Shown: positions 46,409 through 55,067, counted from the stretch's first letter. The stretch is 64,000 nucleotides of DNA from Nocardioides halotolerans DSM 19273 (GCF_000422805.1 NZ_AUGT01000023.1:1-64000); one strand, 5' to 3'. Made by a program: numbers and translations. The notes: a model not told the origin generated them from the sequence alone.

Positions 46409-46446
46409 CCCCTCAGTATGAGCGGGGCGTGATGGCGCCGGCCGAG

Positions 46447-46452
46447 TAGCAT
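46447..46452 (+). promoter_or_regulatory. -10 hexamer TAGCAT of hrcA-dnaJ
   Basis: TAGCAT directly abuts the CIRCE element, placing the transcription start inside it, the usual arrangement for HrcA repression. Confidence 0.55.
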
Positions 46453-46478
46453 TGGCACTCAGGACGGACGAGTGCCAG
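46452..46478. promoter_or_regulatory. CIRCE operator
   Basis: TTGGCACTC (46452-46460), 9-base spacer, GAGTGCCAG (46470-46478). This matches the CIRCE consensus TTAGCACTC-N9-GAGTGCTAA at 14 of 18 arm positions, with the left and right differences partly compensating. It is the binding site of HrcA, so the hrcA-dnaJ unit is autoregulated and heat-inducible. Confidence 0.85.
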
Positions 46479-46491
46479 GTCGGAGGTGGCG

Positions 46492-47505
46492 ATGCAGGAG
46501 GAACGTCGGCTCGAGGTGCTGCGCGCCATCGTCGAGGACTACGTGGCCACTGAGGAGCCGGTCGGCTCCAAGGCGCTGGTGGAGCGCCACGGGCTGGGCG
46601 TCTCGCCGGCCACCGTCCGCAACGACATGGCCGCGCTGGAGGACGAGGGCTACATCACCCAGCCGCACACGAGCGCGGGCCGGGTGCCGACCGACAAGGG
46701 CTACCGGCTCTTCGTCGACCGGCTCACCACGGTCAAGCCGATGAGCGCCCCGGAGAAGCGGGCGATCGCGACCTTCCTCGACGGTGCTGTCGACCTCGAC
46801 GACGTCGTCGGTCGCTCGGTGCGGGTGCTCTCGCAGCTGACCCGCCAGGTCGCGATGGTGCAGTACCCCACGCTCTCGCGCTCGACGGTCCGGCACATCG
46901 AGATGGTCGCGCTGGCGCCGAGCCGGCTCCTCGTCGTGCTGATCCTCAGCACCGGGCGGGTCGAGCAGCGCATCGTCGAGCTCGCCACCGACCTGACCGA
47001 CCTGGCCCTCTCCGACCTCCGCACCCGGCTCAACGCCGCGGCGGCCGGCGAGGTCATCGCCGATGCGGTGACCGCGCTGCGGGCCGCCGTCCCTCCCGGC
47101 GACGGGGGCACGACGGCCGCGGTCGTCGACGTCCTGGTCGACGCGATGATCGACCAGCGCTCCGACGAGCGGATCGTGGTCGGCGGCGCGGCCAACCTGG
47201 CGCGCTACGGCGACAGCTTCGACTCCGCGGTGCGGCCGCTCCTCGAGGCGCTGGAGGAGCACGTCGTGCTGCTCAAGCTGCTCGGCGAGGCCTCGACCGG
47301 CGGCGCGGTCACCGTGACGATCGGTGCCGAAGGGCCCTACGAGCAGCTCGCGGCGACGAGCGTGGTCACGACCGGCTACGGCCCGAAGGACGAGGCCGTC
47401 GCCACGCTCGGCATCGTCGGACCCACCCGCATGGACTACCCAGGCACGATGGCAGCGGTGCGTGCCGTCGCCCGCTACGTCTCGCGGATCCTCGACGAGG
47501 CGTGA
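46492..47505 (+). CDS. hrcA: Heat-inducible transcription repressor HrcA
   Basis: HrcA, 337 residues. The N-terminal winged helix ([71 protein letters not shown]) binds CIRCE, followed by the GAF-like and insertion domains. It represses chaperone genes and is kept active by GroEL. I take ATG 46492, with GGAGG five bases upstream; a GTG two codons earlier would overlap that site. It forms an operon with dnaJ and probably rsmE. Confidence 0.96.
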   Translation: MQEERRLEVLRAIVEDYVATEEPVGSKALVERHGLGVSPATVRNDMAALEDEGYITQPHTSAGRVPTDKGYRLFVDRLTTVKPMSAPEKRAIATFLDGAVDLDDVVGRSVRVLSQLTRQVAMVQYPTLSRSTVRHIEMVALAPSRLLVVLILSTGRVEQRIVELATDLTDLALSDLRTRLNAAAAGEVIADAVTALRAAVPPGDGGTTAAVVDVLVDAMIDQRSDERIVVGGAANLARYGDSFDSAVRPLLEALEEHVVLLKLLGEASTGGAVTVTIGAEGPYEQLAATSVVTTGYGPKDEAVATLGIVGPTRMDYPGTMAAVRAVARYVSRILDEA

Positions 47506-47530
47506 GACGCCCCCACTCCCGAAGGGAACC

Positions 47531-48706
47531 ATGACACAGCAGGACCTGTACGCCCTCCTGGGCGTGAGCCCGGACGCCGACGCGGACGCCATCAAGAAGG
47601 CCTACCGCAAGAAGGCGCGTCAGCTGCACCCCGACGTCAACCCCGACCCGGAGGCGCAGTCGCGCTTCCAGGAGATCGGGCGCGCCTACGAGGTCCTGTC
47701 GGACCCCCAGAAGCGGGCGGCGTACGACCGCGGCGGCGACCCGTTCGGCGGGATGGGCGGCTTCGGGCAGGGCGCCGGCTTCTCGTTCACCGACATCATG
47801 GACGCGTTCTTCGGCGGCCAGCAGGGCGGTCAGGGCCGCGGCCCGCGGCCGCGCACCCGGCGCGGCCAGGACGCGCTGATCCGGATCGAGGTCGAGCTCG
47901 CCGAGGCGGCGTTCGGCGTCACCCGCGAGCTCAAGGTCGACACCGCCGTCGTGTGCTCGACCTGCCACGGCGAAGGCGCGGCCCCGGGCTCGCACCCGCA
48001 GACCTGCGAGACCTGCCGGGGCGCGGGCGAGGTGGCCCACGTGCAGCGGTCGTTCCTGGGCGAGATCCGCACGCTGCGCCCGTGCGCGGCCTGCCGCGGC
48101 TTCGGCTCGATCATCCCCGACCCCTGCCGCGAGTGCTCGGGCGACGGCAGGGTCCGCTCCCGGCGGACGCTGACCGTCAAGATCCCCGCCGGCGTCGACA
48201 CCGGCACCCGCGTGCAGCTCGCCGACGAGGGCGAGGTCGGCCCCGGCGGCGGCCCGCCCGGCGACCTCTACGTCGAGATCCACGTCGCGCACCACGAGGT
48301 GTTCACCCGGCACGGCAACGACCTGCACTGCACAGTGACGGTCCCGATGACCGCCGCGGCGCTGGGCACGACGCTCGAGCTGCCGACCCTGGAGGCCGAC
48401 GTCGTGCGTCCGGAAGGCGCCTCGACCGACCTCGAGACCACCTTCGAGCTCGACGTCCATCCCGGCACGCAGTCGGGCACCGAGCAGGTGCTGCGCGGCC
48501 GCGGCGTCCCCGGGCTTCGAGGCGGCCGGGGTGACCTGGTGGTGACGATCGCGGTGGAGACGCCGTCGCGGCTCGGCCCTCGTGAGGAGGAGCTGCTGCG
48601 CGAGCTCGCCGCCATCCGTGGCGAGGAGCAGCCCGCCGCGCGGCTGCGGCCCGGTGGCCGCAAGAGCCCGTTCGGCCGGCTCCGCGACGCCTTCAACCCG
48701 CACTGA
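47531..48706 (+). CDS. dnaJ: Chaperone protein DnaJ (hrcA-linked)
   Basis: A full type I J-protein of 391 residues. The J domain has HPD at 33-35. A Gly/Phe-rich linker (GGMGGFGQGAGFSF) is followed by four CxxCxGxG zinc repeats (CSTCHGEG, CETCRGAG, CAACRGFG, CRECSGDG), two beta-barrel substrate domains and a C-terminal tail. It stimulates DnaK. The position after hrcA identifies it as the DnaJ2 copy of actinobacteria, distinct from the one beside dnaK-grpE. GAAGGGAA ribosome site. Confidence 0.96.
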   Translation: MTQQDLYALLGVSPDADADAIKKAYRKKARQLHPDVNPDPEAQSRFQEIGRAYEVLSDPQKRAAYDRGGDPFGGMGGFGQGAGFSFTDIMDAFFGGQQGGQGRGPRPRTRRGQDALIRIEVELAEAAFGVTRELKVDTAVVCSTCHGEGAAPGSHPQTCETCRGAGEVAHVQRSFLGEIRTLRPCAACRGFGSIIPDPCRECSGDGRVRSRRTLTVKIPAGVDTGTRVQLADEGEVGPGGGPPGDLYVEIHVAHHEVFTRHGNDLHCTVTVPMTAAALGTTLELPTLEADVVRPEGASTDLETTFELDVHPGTQSGTEQVLRGRGVPGLRGGRGDLVVTIAVETPSRLGPREEELLRELAAIRGEEQPAARLRPGGRKSPFGRLRDAFNPH

Positions 48707-48716
48707 CGCGACGCCG

Positions 48717-49460
48717 ATGTCGCTGCACGTCCACCTGGTGCCGTCGCTCGCGGGCGTCGACGCGGGCTCGACGGTCACGGTCGAGGGCGCCGAGGCGCAC
48801 CACGCGGTCGTCGTACGCCGCCTCGCGGTGGGCGAGTCGGTGGTGCTGACCGACGGCGCCGGTCAGGTGGCCGAGTGCGAGGTGACCGCGACGGGCAAGG
48901 CGCGGCTCGACGTCGTGGTGCGCTCGGTCTCGTCGGTCCCGCGGCCCGTGCCGGAGCTGGTGGTCGTCCAGGCACTCCCCAAGGGCGACCGCGGCGAGCT
49001 GGCGGTCGAGCTCCTCACCGAGGTCGGCGTCGCCCGCATCGTGCCTTGGGCCGCAGCGCGGTCGGTCGCGGTCTGGCGTGGCGACCGGGCCGCGAAGTCG
49101 CTCACCAAGTGGCAGGCGACGGCGCGCGAGGCCGCCAAGCAGGCGCGGCGCGCGTGGTTCCCCGAGGTGTCCCCGCTCGCCACGACGGCCGACGTGGCCG
49201 CGCTCGTGGCCGGCGCGCCGCTGGCGCTGGTGCTGCACGAGGAGGCGACGCTGGCGCTGCCCGCGCTGGTGCCGGCCGACGTGCCCGACCCCGTCGTCCT
49301 CGTGGTCGGGCCCGAGGGCGGCCTCGCGCCAGAGGAGCTGGCGGCGTTCGAGGACGCCGGGGCGCGCACCGCGCGGCTCGGCACCGAGGTGCTGCGCACC
49401 TCCACCGCGGGCGTCGCGGCCGTGTCCGCGCTGCTGTCCCGCACGTCGCGCTGGAGCTGA
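48717..49460 (+). CDS. rsmE: 16S rRNA (uracil-1498-N3)-methyltransferase
   Basis: RsmE, 247 residues, methylates U1498 of 16S rRNA with SAM. The N-terminal PUA-like domain has EGAEAHHAVVVRRLAVGESVVLTDG. The SPOUT domain has QALPKGDRGELAVELLTEVGVARIVPW, RAWFPEV, the knot VVGPEGGLAPEELAAF and RLGTEVLRTSTAGVAAVSAL. It starts 10 bases after dnaJ, as in most actinobacteria. Confidence 0.95.
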   Translation: MSLHVHLVPSLAGVDAGSTVTVEGAEAHHAVVVRRLAVGESVVLTDGAGQVAECEVTATGKARLDVVVRSVSSVPRPVPELVVVQALPKGDRGELAVELLTEVGVARIVPWAAARSVAVWRGDRAAKSLTKWQATAREAAKQARRAWFPEVSPLATTADVAALVAGAPLALVLHEEATLALPALVPADVPDPVVLVVGPEGGLAPEELAAFEDAGARTARLGTEVLRTSTAGVAAVSALLSRTSRWS

Positions 49461-49464
49461 GGGA

Positions 49465-50511
49465 TCAGCGGGCGAGGAGCTCGTCGACGCGGGCGACCTC
49501 GTCGTCGAGCTCGGACCTCTCCTGCCGGGTGAGGTCGCGGACCGTGGAGAGGATCTCGACCCGGCCGTTCGTGGGGCGCCACAGACCGACCAGCATCCCG
49601 TCGGCGAAGATCGTGCTGGCCAGGCCGCCGTTGGTGCCCATCCACAACGAGCGCGTCTCCGGCGTCGTCACCCGGTCGCGGGCGGCGTGGGAGAGCCAGA
49701 CGTTGTCGTACTGCCCGAGCAGCCGCACCGGCGCCGGTGCGTCCTCGTCGGCGAGCTCGAGCCCCGGGAGGTCGTAGACCGGCTTGCCGTGCTCGTCCTC
49801 ATGGACCACCAGGTCGTCGATCGCCTTGACGACCGGCCCCAGCCGGGTCACCGCCGACCACGCCGTGACGTCGGCCGCGGTCGCGGGGCCGTAGGCGCGC
49901 AGGTAGCGGCGCACGATCTCCTCGACGTCGGGCTCCACGAGCGGACGCCCCAGCCACCGGTCGACGTACTGGTAGACCACGCCGCCGCTGCCACGCCAGG
50001 TGCCGCGCGGCGGGCACTGCACCAGCGGCGCCGCCGACCGGGCGAGCTGGCCCAGCTGCGTGGCGGTCGGGCCGGCGAACCGCTCGGCCAGGGCGAGCCC
50101 GAGCGCCTTCTGCGGCTGGGGCCCGTCGGCGAGCAGCTCGGCGAGGGCCTCGAGGAACGCCTCCCGGTCGACGTCGCGGGCGGGGCCGATGCTCTGGCTG
50201 AGCCTGATCTCGCGCTCGTGCACCGGCGCCGTCCACTGCCGCAGCGTCAGGGCGTCATCGGCGACCAGCAGGTGCACGGTGCCGCGCATGGTCAGGAGAC
50301 GCACGAGCGAGCGGTCCTCGAGCCCGGCGGACACGTCGTGGGGGTCGAACGACCTCAGCCGCGCGGCCAGGGAGAGGTACGGCGGCAGGTTCTCCTGCGC
50401 CTGGAGGCCGACGAGGTGGCGCACCACCTCGTGCGGGGTCGCGTCGGTCCGCGCGAGAAGGTGCTGCCGCTGGAGCAGGGTGCGGTTGAGTCGTCGCGGG
50501 GAGAGCCTCAC
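49465..50511 (-). CDS. Winged-helix DNA-binding domain protein (HTH_42/YcaQ family)
   Basis: A 348-residue protein of the AlkX/YcaQ-like winged-helix superfamily (PF06224 type), whose best-studied members are DNA glycosylases acting on crosslinks. The start LSPRRLNRTLLQRQHLLAR...VVRHLVGLQAQENLPPYLSLAARL and the segments LLTMRGTVHLL and LLGQYDNVWLSHAARDRV are characteristic. The glycosylase QxQ/QxD-type catalytic motif is not evident in the expected form: VGLQAQE is present but lies at the N-terminus, so activity is uncertain. Convergent with rsmE. Confidence 0.82.
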   Translation of the reverse strand: MRLSPRRLNRTLLQRQHLLARTDATPHEVVRHLVGLQAQENLPPYLSLAARLRSFDPHDVSAGLEDRSLVRLLTMRGTVHLLVADDALTLRQWTAPVHEREIRLSQSIGPARDVDREAFLEALAELLADGPQPQKALGLALAERFAGPTATQLGQLARSAAPLVQCPPRGTWRGSGGVVYQYVDRWLGRPLVEPDVEEIVRRYLRAYGPATAADVTAWSAVTRLGPVVKAIDDLVVHEDEHGKPVYDLPGLELADEDAPAPVRLLGQYDNVWLSHAARDRVTTPETRSLWMGTNGGLASTIFADGMLVGLWRPTNGRVEILSTVRDLTRQERSELDDEVARVDELLAR

Positions 50512-50529
50512 GCGGTCGAGCCTCGCCCG

Positions 50530-51456
50530 TCAGCTGATCGTGAACGTCTTGGTGTCCTCGGTCGGCCCGAAGCCCTCGCCGTCCGACGGGTCGTCGGTCA
50601 TCGCCACGAAGGTGTAGACGCCCGGCGGCAGGGCGCTCGCGTCGACCGCGGACTCCCACGGGTAGAGGTGGTCGCCCCAGCCTTCGGCGGTCGCGAAGCC
50701 CTCGAGCACCTGGTTGCCGTTCTCGTCGCGCACCTGCCACGGCACCGTCGCCTCGAAGGAGTTGGCGACGCCGCTGGCGACGAACGTCCGCCCGGGCTCG
50801 GAGCCCTGCTGCGGCTGGGTGATGTTGACCAGGGCGAGCACGTTGTTCTGCGGCGCGGCCTTGAAGCCGCCCGACGGCGTCGGCAGCCCCAGGAACGTCG
50901 TGCTGTCGCCGTCGGCGGTGACGAAGCCGATCGGGATGCGCTGCTGGAGCACGCCCTGGACGGTGTAGACGACCTGCTGGAGGGCGAGCTTGGCGTCCTT
51001 GGTGCTCATGTCGCCCGGCCGGTCCTGGACCTCGTCGGGGACGGTCACCGACGCGATCTCGTCGTAGCCCGCCAGCCGCAGCTGCCCGCCCGGGAGCAGG
51101 GTGCCGTAGTCGGGGTCGTCGGCGTCGCCGGCGCTGATCAGGGCCAGCGCCTCGTCGGCCGGGTTGTCGGCCTCGACCTGCTGGAACTCGCGGAACAGCC
51201 GCGGCCCCTGGGGCGTGTCACCCACGAAGTACAGCGGTGCGGCGACGCGGTCCGGCTCGCCTCCGCCTGACTGGGTGGCGCTCGGGTCGTCGCTCGGCTT
51301 CGGCGTCCTGGTGGGCTTGGTCGAGTGCGACGGCTTGTCGTTGGGGTCGTTGGCCTGCGGGTCGTCGTCGTCGCCGCAGCCCGCCAGCCCGACGGCAAGT
51401 CCGATCGCCAGCAGCGGGGCGAGGACGGCGCGGAGTCGGGTGCGGTGGGCGGTCAT
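50530..51456 (-). CDS. GerMN/Gmad2-domain lipoprotein
   Basis: A 308-residue lipoprotein. A signal peptide ends in the lipobox LAGC at about 24-27, then a disordered Asp/Lys/Pro/Thr stretch. A GerMN-like domain follows (YFVGDTPQGPRLFREF...LALQQVVYTVQGVL). Last comes a Gmad2 immunoglobulin-like domain (ANSFEATVPWQVRDENGNQVLEG...GDHLYPW...PGVYTFVAMTDDPSDGEGFGPTEDTKTFTIS). Both domains are named from spore-germination proteins but occur widely in non-sporulating actinobacteria. It is a clear paralogue of the next gene upstream in the operon and is probably co-expressed with the sigma factor. Confidence 0.85.
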   Translation of the reverse strand: MTAHRTRLRAVLAPLLAIGLAVGLAGCGDDDDPQANDPNDKPSHSTKPTRTPKPSDDPSATQSGGGEPDRVAAPLYFVGDTPQGPRLFREFQQVEADNPADEALALISAGDADDPDYGTLLPGGQLRLAGYDEIASVTVPDEVQDRPGDMSTKDAKLALQQVVYTVQGVLQQRIPIGFVTADGDSTTFLGLPTPSGGFKAAPQNNVLALVNITQPQQGSEPGRTFVASGVANSFEATVPWQVRDENGNQVLEGFATAEGWGDHLYPWESAVDASALPPGVYTFVAMTDDPSDGEGFGPTEDTKTFTIS

Positions 51457-51514
51457 GGGTCCATCCTCTGCTGGGACAGGTGTGACTGGTGGGAATTGGG
51501 CCGTGTGTCCGCCG

Positions 51515-52489
51515 CTACTTGATGACGACCGTGCGCGTGTCGACCGTCGGCCCGGCCCCCTCCTCGCCGCCGGAGGGGTCGTCGGTCATGACCGCGAAGG
51601 TGTAGTCGCCCGGCTCGAGGTCGGACACGTCGATCGGGCCGGTTGCCCAGGGGTAGAGGTGGTCCTCCCACCCGTAGGTCTGCGAGGTGCCGGAGCGCAC
51701 GAGGCTCCCGTCGGGGGCGCGCAGCTCCCACGGCACGTTCCCCTCGAACGAGCTGGCCCGGCCGCGGGCGCTGAACGAGTCGACCACCACCCGCCGCTCG
51801 GTCGGGTCGCTGATGCTGGCGAGGGCGAGCACGTCGAGCTGCGGCGCGCTCGTCAGCGGTTCGCTCGTCGGCTGCCCGAACACCTCGGCCACCGGGTTGC
51901 CGTCGTGGACGAACTGGACGGGCAGCTGCGCGTCGCCGGCCGCGGCCTGGACGGTGTAGACGACCTGCTGGAGCGCGAGCTCGCCGTCGGCCACGCTCAT
52001 GCCCGCCGAGAGCTGGGCCAGCGACGGGTCGACGTCGACCTCGATGACGTCGTCGACGAGCTCGGCGCCGAGCAGCTGTCCCGGCGACCAGTACGACGCG
52101 TAGTCGGGGTCGTCCGGGTCGGCCTGCAGCAGGTCGAGCGCCGCGCCGGGGGTGGTGCCAGGCCCGGGGCCGGTCCGGAACTCCCGGAAGAGCCGCGGAC
52201 CCTGGGGCGTGTCGCCGACGTAGTAGAGCGCGTACGCCGGGCGCTGGTCGCGGCTGCGGTCGATCGCGTGCGTGCCGTGCGACACCTGGGCCTCGGGGCC
52301 GTCGGACTGGTGGACCGCCACCGCGACGCCGGTCGTCACGGCCGCCGCGGCGAGCAGGCCGACGGTGACGCCGTAGCGCACGCGGCGCCGCTTCGACGCG
52401 GCCGCGACCCGCTCGCGCAGCTCCGCGCGCCGGTCGGACGGCTCGACGTCCTCGACCGCCTCCCGCATCAGCGTGGCCAGGTCGTCCAT
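51515..52489 (-). CDS. Membrane-anchored GerMN/Gmad2 protein, probable anti-sigma partner
   Basis: 324 residues. Residues 1-37 are cytoplasmic and charged (MDDLATLMREAVEDVEPSDRRAELRERVAAASKRRR). One membrane helix spans about 38-60, and outside it are the same GerMN and Gmad2 domains as in the downstream lipoprotein (YYVGDTPQGPRLFREF, LQQVVYTVQ, SSFEGNVPWELR, HLYPWATGP, YTFAVMTDDPSGGEEGAGPTVDTRTVVIK). Its ATG overlaps the sigma-factor stop by one base (TGATG). The topology fits an anti-sigma factor with an external sensor, although no zinc anti-sigma motif is visible. Confidence 0.8.
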   Translation of the reverse strand: MDDLATLMREAVEDVEPSDRRAELRERVAAASKRRRVRYGVTVGLLAAAAVTTGVAVAVHQSDGPEAQVSHGTHAIDRSRDQRPAYALYYVGDTPQGPRLFREFRTGPGPGTTPGAALDLLQADPDDPDYASYWSPGQLLGAELVDDVIEVDVDPSLAQLSAGMSVADGELALQQVVYTVQAAAGDAQLPVQFVHDGNPVAEVFGQPTSEPLTSAPQLDVLALASISDPTERRVVVDSFSARGRASSFEGNVPWELRAPDGSLVRSGTSQTYGWEDHLYPWATGPIDVSDLEPGDYTFAVMTDDPSGGEEGAGPTVDTRTVVIK

Positions 52490-53070
52490 CAGATCTCTCC
52501 CTCGTGGAGCTGGTCGGCGAGCAGGCCGCGCAGGGCGGCCGAGCCGCGGGAGGCGTGCGCCTTCACCGAGCCGCGGCTGATCCCGAGGGTCTCGGCGATC
52601 TCGGTCTCGGACAGGTCGAGGTAGTGGCGCAGGACGAGCACCTCCCGCTGCCGGGTGGGCAGCGCACGCAGGGCGTCGAGCACGGCGCTACGCCGGTCGC
52701 TCACGAGGGCCGGGGTGTCCGCCGGGTCGGCGAGCGTCAGCGCCGGGCCCTGCCGGGCGACGTACCGCTCCACGACGCCGCGGTGCCGCAGTGCCGAGCG
52801 CGACCGGTTGACCACCGTCCGCCGCAGGTAGGCGAGGGCCTTGTCGTGGTCGTGGAGCGAGCGCCACCGGCCGTGCATCGCCACGAACGAGTCCTGCACG
52901 ACCTCCTCGGCCGCGCCGCGGTCGCGCAGGAGGAGGACGGCCAGCCGCACCAGCCCGCGCCAGTGTGCGGCGTAGAGCTGCTCGAGCGCGGTGTCGGCGT
53001 CCAGGTCGACCTCCAGCGGCCTCGACGTGGCCAACAGGGAACGTGCGGTCACACCAGTCTGACGCTTCAC
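52489..53070 (-). CDS. RNA polymerase sigma factor, ECF/SigE-like family
   Basis: A 193-residue sigma factor with region 2 (LEQLYAAHWRGLVRLAVLLLRDRGAAEEVVQDSFVAMHGRWRSL...) and region 4 (LPTRQREVLVLRHYLDLSETEIAETLGISRGSVKAHASRG). Regions 1 and 3 are absent, as in ECF factors of the actinobacterial SigE-like group. GTG start; an in-frame GTG at 53052 is an alternative. First gene of a three-gene operon with two GerMN/Gmad2 proteins. It probably activates its own operon. I could not find a repeated promoter motif by eye. Confidence 0.9.
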   Translation of the reverse strand: MKRQTGVTARSLLATSRPLEVDLDADTALEQLYAAHWRGLVRLAVLLLRDRGAAEEVVQDSFVAMHGRWRSLHDHDKALAYLRRTVVNRSRSALRHRGVVERYVARQGPALTLADPADTPALVSDRRSAVLDALRALPTRQREVLVLRHYLDLSETEIAETLGISRGSVKAHASRGSAALRGLLADQLHEGEI

Positions 53071-53135
53071 CGCCTTCGCCGGTTGACACGCCTGTGCGAC
53101 GATGACGGCGGGGGTCTCGAGGAGGGAGCGCGGTC

Positions 53136-53474
53136 GTGGAGGGCTGCTTGTTCTGCGGCATCGTCGCAGGTGACGTCGAGTCCGACGTCGTGCACGCCAC
53201 CGAGCGCACGATCGCGTTCCGCGACGTCGACCCGCAGGCTCCGACCCACGTGCTGGTGGTCCCGCGCGACCACTACGCCAGCGCCGCAGCGCTCGCCGCC
53301 GGCGACCCCCAGGCGTCCGCCGAGCTGGTCACCACCGCGGCCGCCGTCGCCGCCGCCGAGGGCCACGACGACTACCGCCTGGTGTTCAACACCGGCGCCG
53401 GCGCCGGCCAGACCGTCTTCCACACCCACCTGCACCTGCTCGCCGGGCGCTCGATGACCTGGCCGCCCGGGTGA
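53136..53474 (+). CDS. HIT family nucleotide-binding protein (HINT-like)
   Basis: A 112-residue HIT protein hydrolysing AMP-lysine or similar nucleotide conjugates. The catalytic triad motif is TVFHTHLHLLAGR (HxHxHxx), and a CxxC pair (GCLFCGI) near the N-terminus is half of a zinc site. GTG start with GAGGAGGGAG at good spacing. HIT genes lie in the rsmE-phoH interval in many actinobacteria. Overlaps the copper monooxygenase gene by GTGA. Confidence 0.93.
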   Translation: MEGCLFCGIVAGDVESDVVHATERTIAFRDVDPQAPTHVLVVPRDHYASAAALAAGDPQASAELVTTAAAVAAAEGHDDYRLVFNTGAGAGQTVFHTHLHLLAGRSMTWPPG

Positions 53475-54685
53475 CCGCCCGCTCCGCCCGCCGCGTGCTC
53501 GTCTCGGCGGCGGTCGCGCTGGTGGTGCCGTTCGCGGCCGCCTGCATGGACGCCGGCGACGACGGCCGTCGCGCGGGCGACCCGGGGGCGCTCCTCACCC
53601 CCACCAAGCCGCCCGAGGTCGAGGCCCAGGAGCTGGCCGCGGTGCCGAAGGGCAAGCTGCTGCCGCTGCGCGAGGGCGAGCAGCGGATGACGCTGACGAT
53701 GCCGGAGACCTACACGCCGTCGGCTCCTTACGGCAGCGGCACCGACGACTACCGCTGCTTCCTGCTCGACCCCCAGCTCGACCAGGACGTCTGGCTGACC
53801 GGCAGCAACGTGCTGCCCGGCAACCCCGACGTCGTCCACCACGTGATCCTGTTCAAGCTCTCACCCGACGACGTCAAGGCCGCCGAGGCGAAGGACGCCG
53901 CCAGCGGCGACCCCGGCTGGACCTGCTTCGGGGGCACCGGCATCGCCGGGGAGTTCGGTGACCTCGACGACGCCAACTGGCTCGCGGCGTGGGCGCCCGG
54001 CGGCGACGAGACCAAGACCCGCGACGACTACGGCGTCCGGCTCGAGGCCGGCTCGCGGATCGTGATGCAGGTCCACTACAACCTGCTCAAGGGCGCCGCC
54101 CCCGACCAGTCGGCGACCCAGCTGCGGTGGATGCCCGGCAGCACCGACCTCACCGCGCTGCACACGTTCCTGATGCCGGCCCCGGTCGAGCTGCCCTGCC
54201 GCGCCGACCACAGCGACGGGCCGCTGTGCGACCGCGACGCCGCGGCGATCGACGTCAAGAAGCGGTTCGGCGCGGCCGGCAACACCAACACGCTCCTGCA
54301 CTTCCTCTGCGGCACCGAGATCGAGCCCAGCGAGACGACGACCTGCACGCGGCCGATCAACCGCGGCATGACCATCCTCGGCGTCGCCGGCCACATGCAC
54401 CTGCTCGGCCGCAAGATCACCATCGAGGTCAACCCGGGCACCGACCGCGAGAAGACGATCCTGCGGATCCCCGTGTGGGACTTCGACGACCAGGGCTCCA
54501 AGCCGGTCGACCCCGTCCACCTCGACCCGGGCGACACCGTGCGGGTGACGTGCCAGCACCAGCAGTGGCTGCGCGACAAGCTGCCGGCGTTCGAGACCCA
54601 GCGCGAGGACCGCTACGTCATGTGGGCCGAGGGCAGCACCGACGAGATGTGCCTCGGCATGCTGTCGGTGGCGTACGACTCCTGA
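53471..54685 (+). CDS. Secreted lipoprotein copper type II ascorbate-dependent monooxygenase-like protein
   Basis: A 404-residue lipoprotein (signal peptide ending AAAC, Cys25) with the two-domain fold of peptidylglycine/dopamine monooxygenases. All copper ligands of that family can be placed. The CuH site has His123-His124 (DVVHHVILF) and His202 (MQVHYN). The CuM site has His308 and His310 (AGHMHLLG) and Met393 (STDEMCLGM). Disulphide-type cysteines are frequent. It would hydroxylate an unactivated C-H bond outside the cytoplasm. Substrate and electron donor are unknown. Coupled to the HIT gene by a 4-base overlap, probably only for expression. Confidence 0.85.
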   Translation: MTARSARRVLVSAAVALVVPFAAACMDAGDDGRRAGDPGALLTPTKPPEVEAQELAAVPKGKLLPLREGEQRMTLTMPETYTPSAPYGSGTDDYRCFLLDPQLDQDVWLTGSNVLPGNPDVVHHVILFKLSPDDVKAAEAKDAASGDPGWTCFGGTGIAGEFGDLDDANWLAAWAPGGDETKTRDDYGVRLEAGSRIVMQVHYNLLKGAAPDQSATQLRWMPGSTDLTALHTFLMPAPVELPCRADHSDGPLCDRDAAAIDVKKRFGAAGNTNTLLHFLCGTEIEPSETTTCTRPINRGMTILGVAGHMHLLGRKITIEVNPGTDREKTILRIPVWDFDDQGSKPVDPVHLDPGDTVRVTCQHQQWLRDKLPAFETQREDRYVMWAEGSTDEMCLGMLSVAYDS

Positions 54686-54693
54686 CTCCAGCT

Positions 54694-54960
54694 CTACGAG
54701 CTGAGCGCTCCCAGCACCCGCATCACCGCGAACACCACCGGCAGGCCGAAGACCACCAGCAGCCCCCACGCCGCCATCCGGTGCCACGGCTTGGTGGCGT
54801 CGAGCTTGCCGGCGAAGTCCAGCAGCGCACCCTCCGGCACGTGGTGGGTCAGCCCCATCCGGCGCGCGTCCGCGGGCAGGTGGCCGCCCGGGAACCACGA
54901 GGGCGGCGTGTTCTCGTCGCCGTACTCCTCCGTGTAGTCGACGGAGTCATCGACCGGCAT
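54694..54960 (-). CDS. Small membrane protein, unknown function
   Basis: 88 residues: an acidic N-terminus (MPVDDSVDYTEEYGDENTPPSWFPGGHLPADARRMGL), then HHVPEGALLDFAGKLDATKPWHRMA and one C-terminal membrane helix at about 64-84. I do not recognise it. It converges on the copper monooxygenase gene (8-base gap) and is divergent from phoH. Confidence 0.65.
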   Translation of the reverse strand: MPVDDSVDYTEEYGDENTPPSWFPGGHLPADARRMGLTHHVPEGALLDFAGKLDATKPWHRMAAWGLLVVFGLPVVFAVMRVLGALSS

Positions 54961-55016
54961 GAGCAGACCCTACGTCCCCGGCGCGCAACCAGGTGGGACG
55001 GAGCGCGCCCAGCCCG

Positions 55017-55022
55017 TAACAT
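55017..55022 (+). promoter_or_regulatory. -10 hexamer TAACAT upstream of phoH
   Basis: TAACAT lies 45 bases before the phoH ATG, so phoH has a leader, unlike many genes here. Confidence 0.4.
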
Positions 55023-55067
55023 GGAAGGGTTCACTGCCGACCGAAAGGCCTGCCCGCCCGGGCACAC

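Noticed and set aside
53083..53088. TTGACA upstream of the HIT gene as a promoter -35
   Set aside because: No -10-like hexamer at 16-18 bases spacing.
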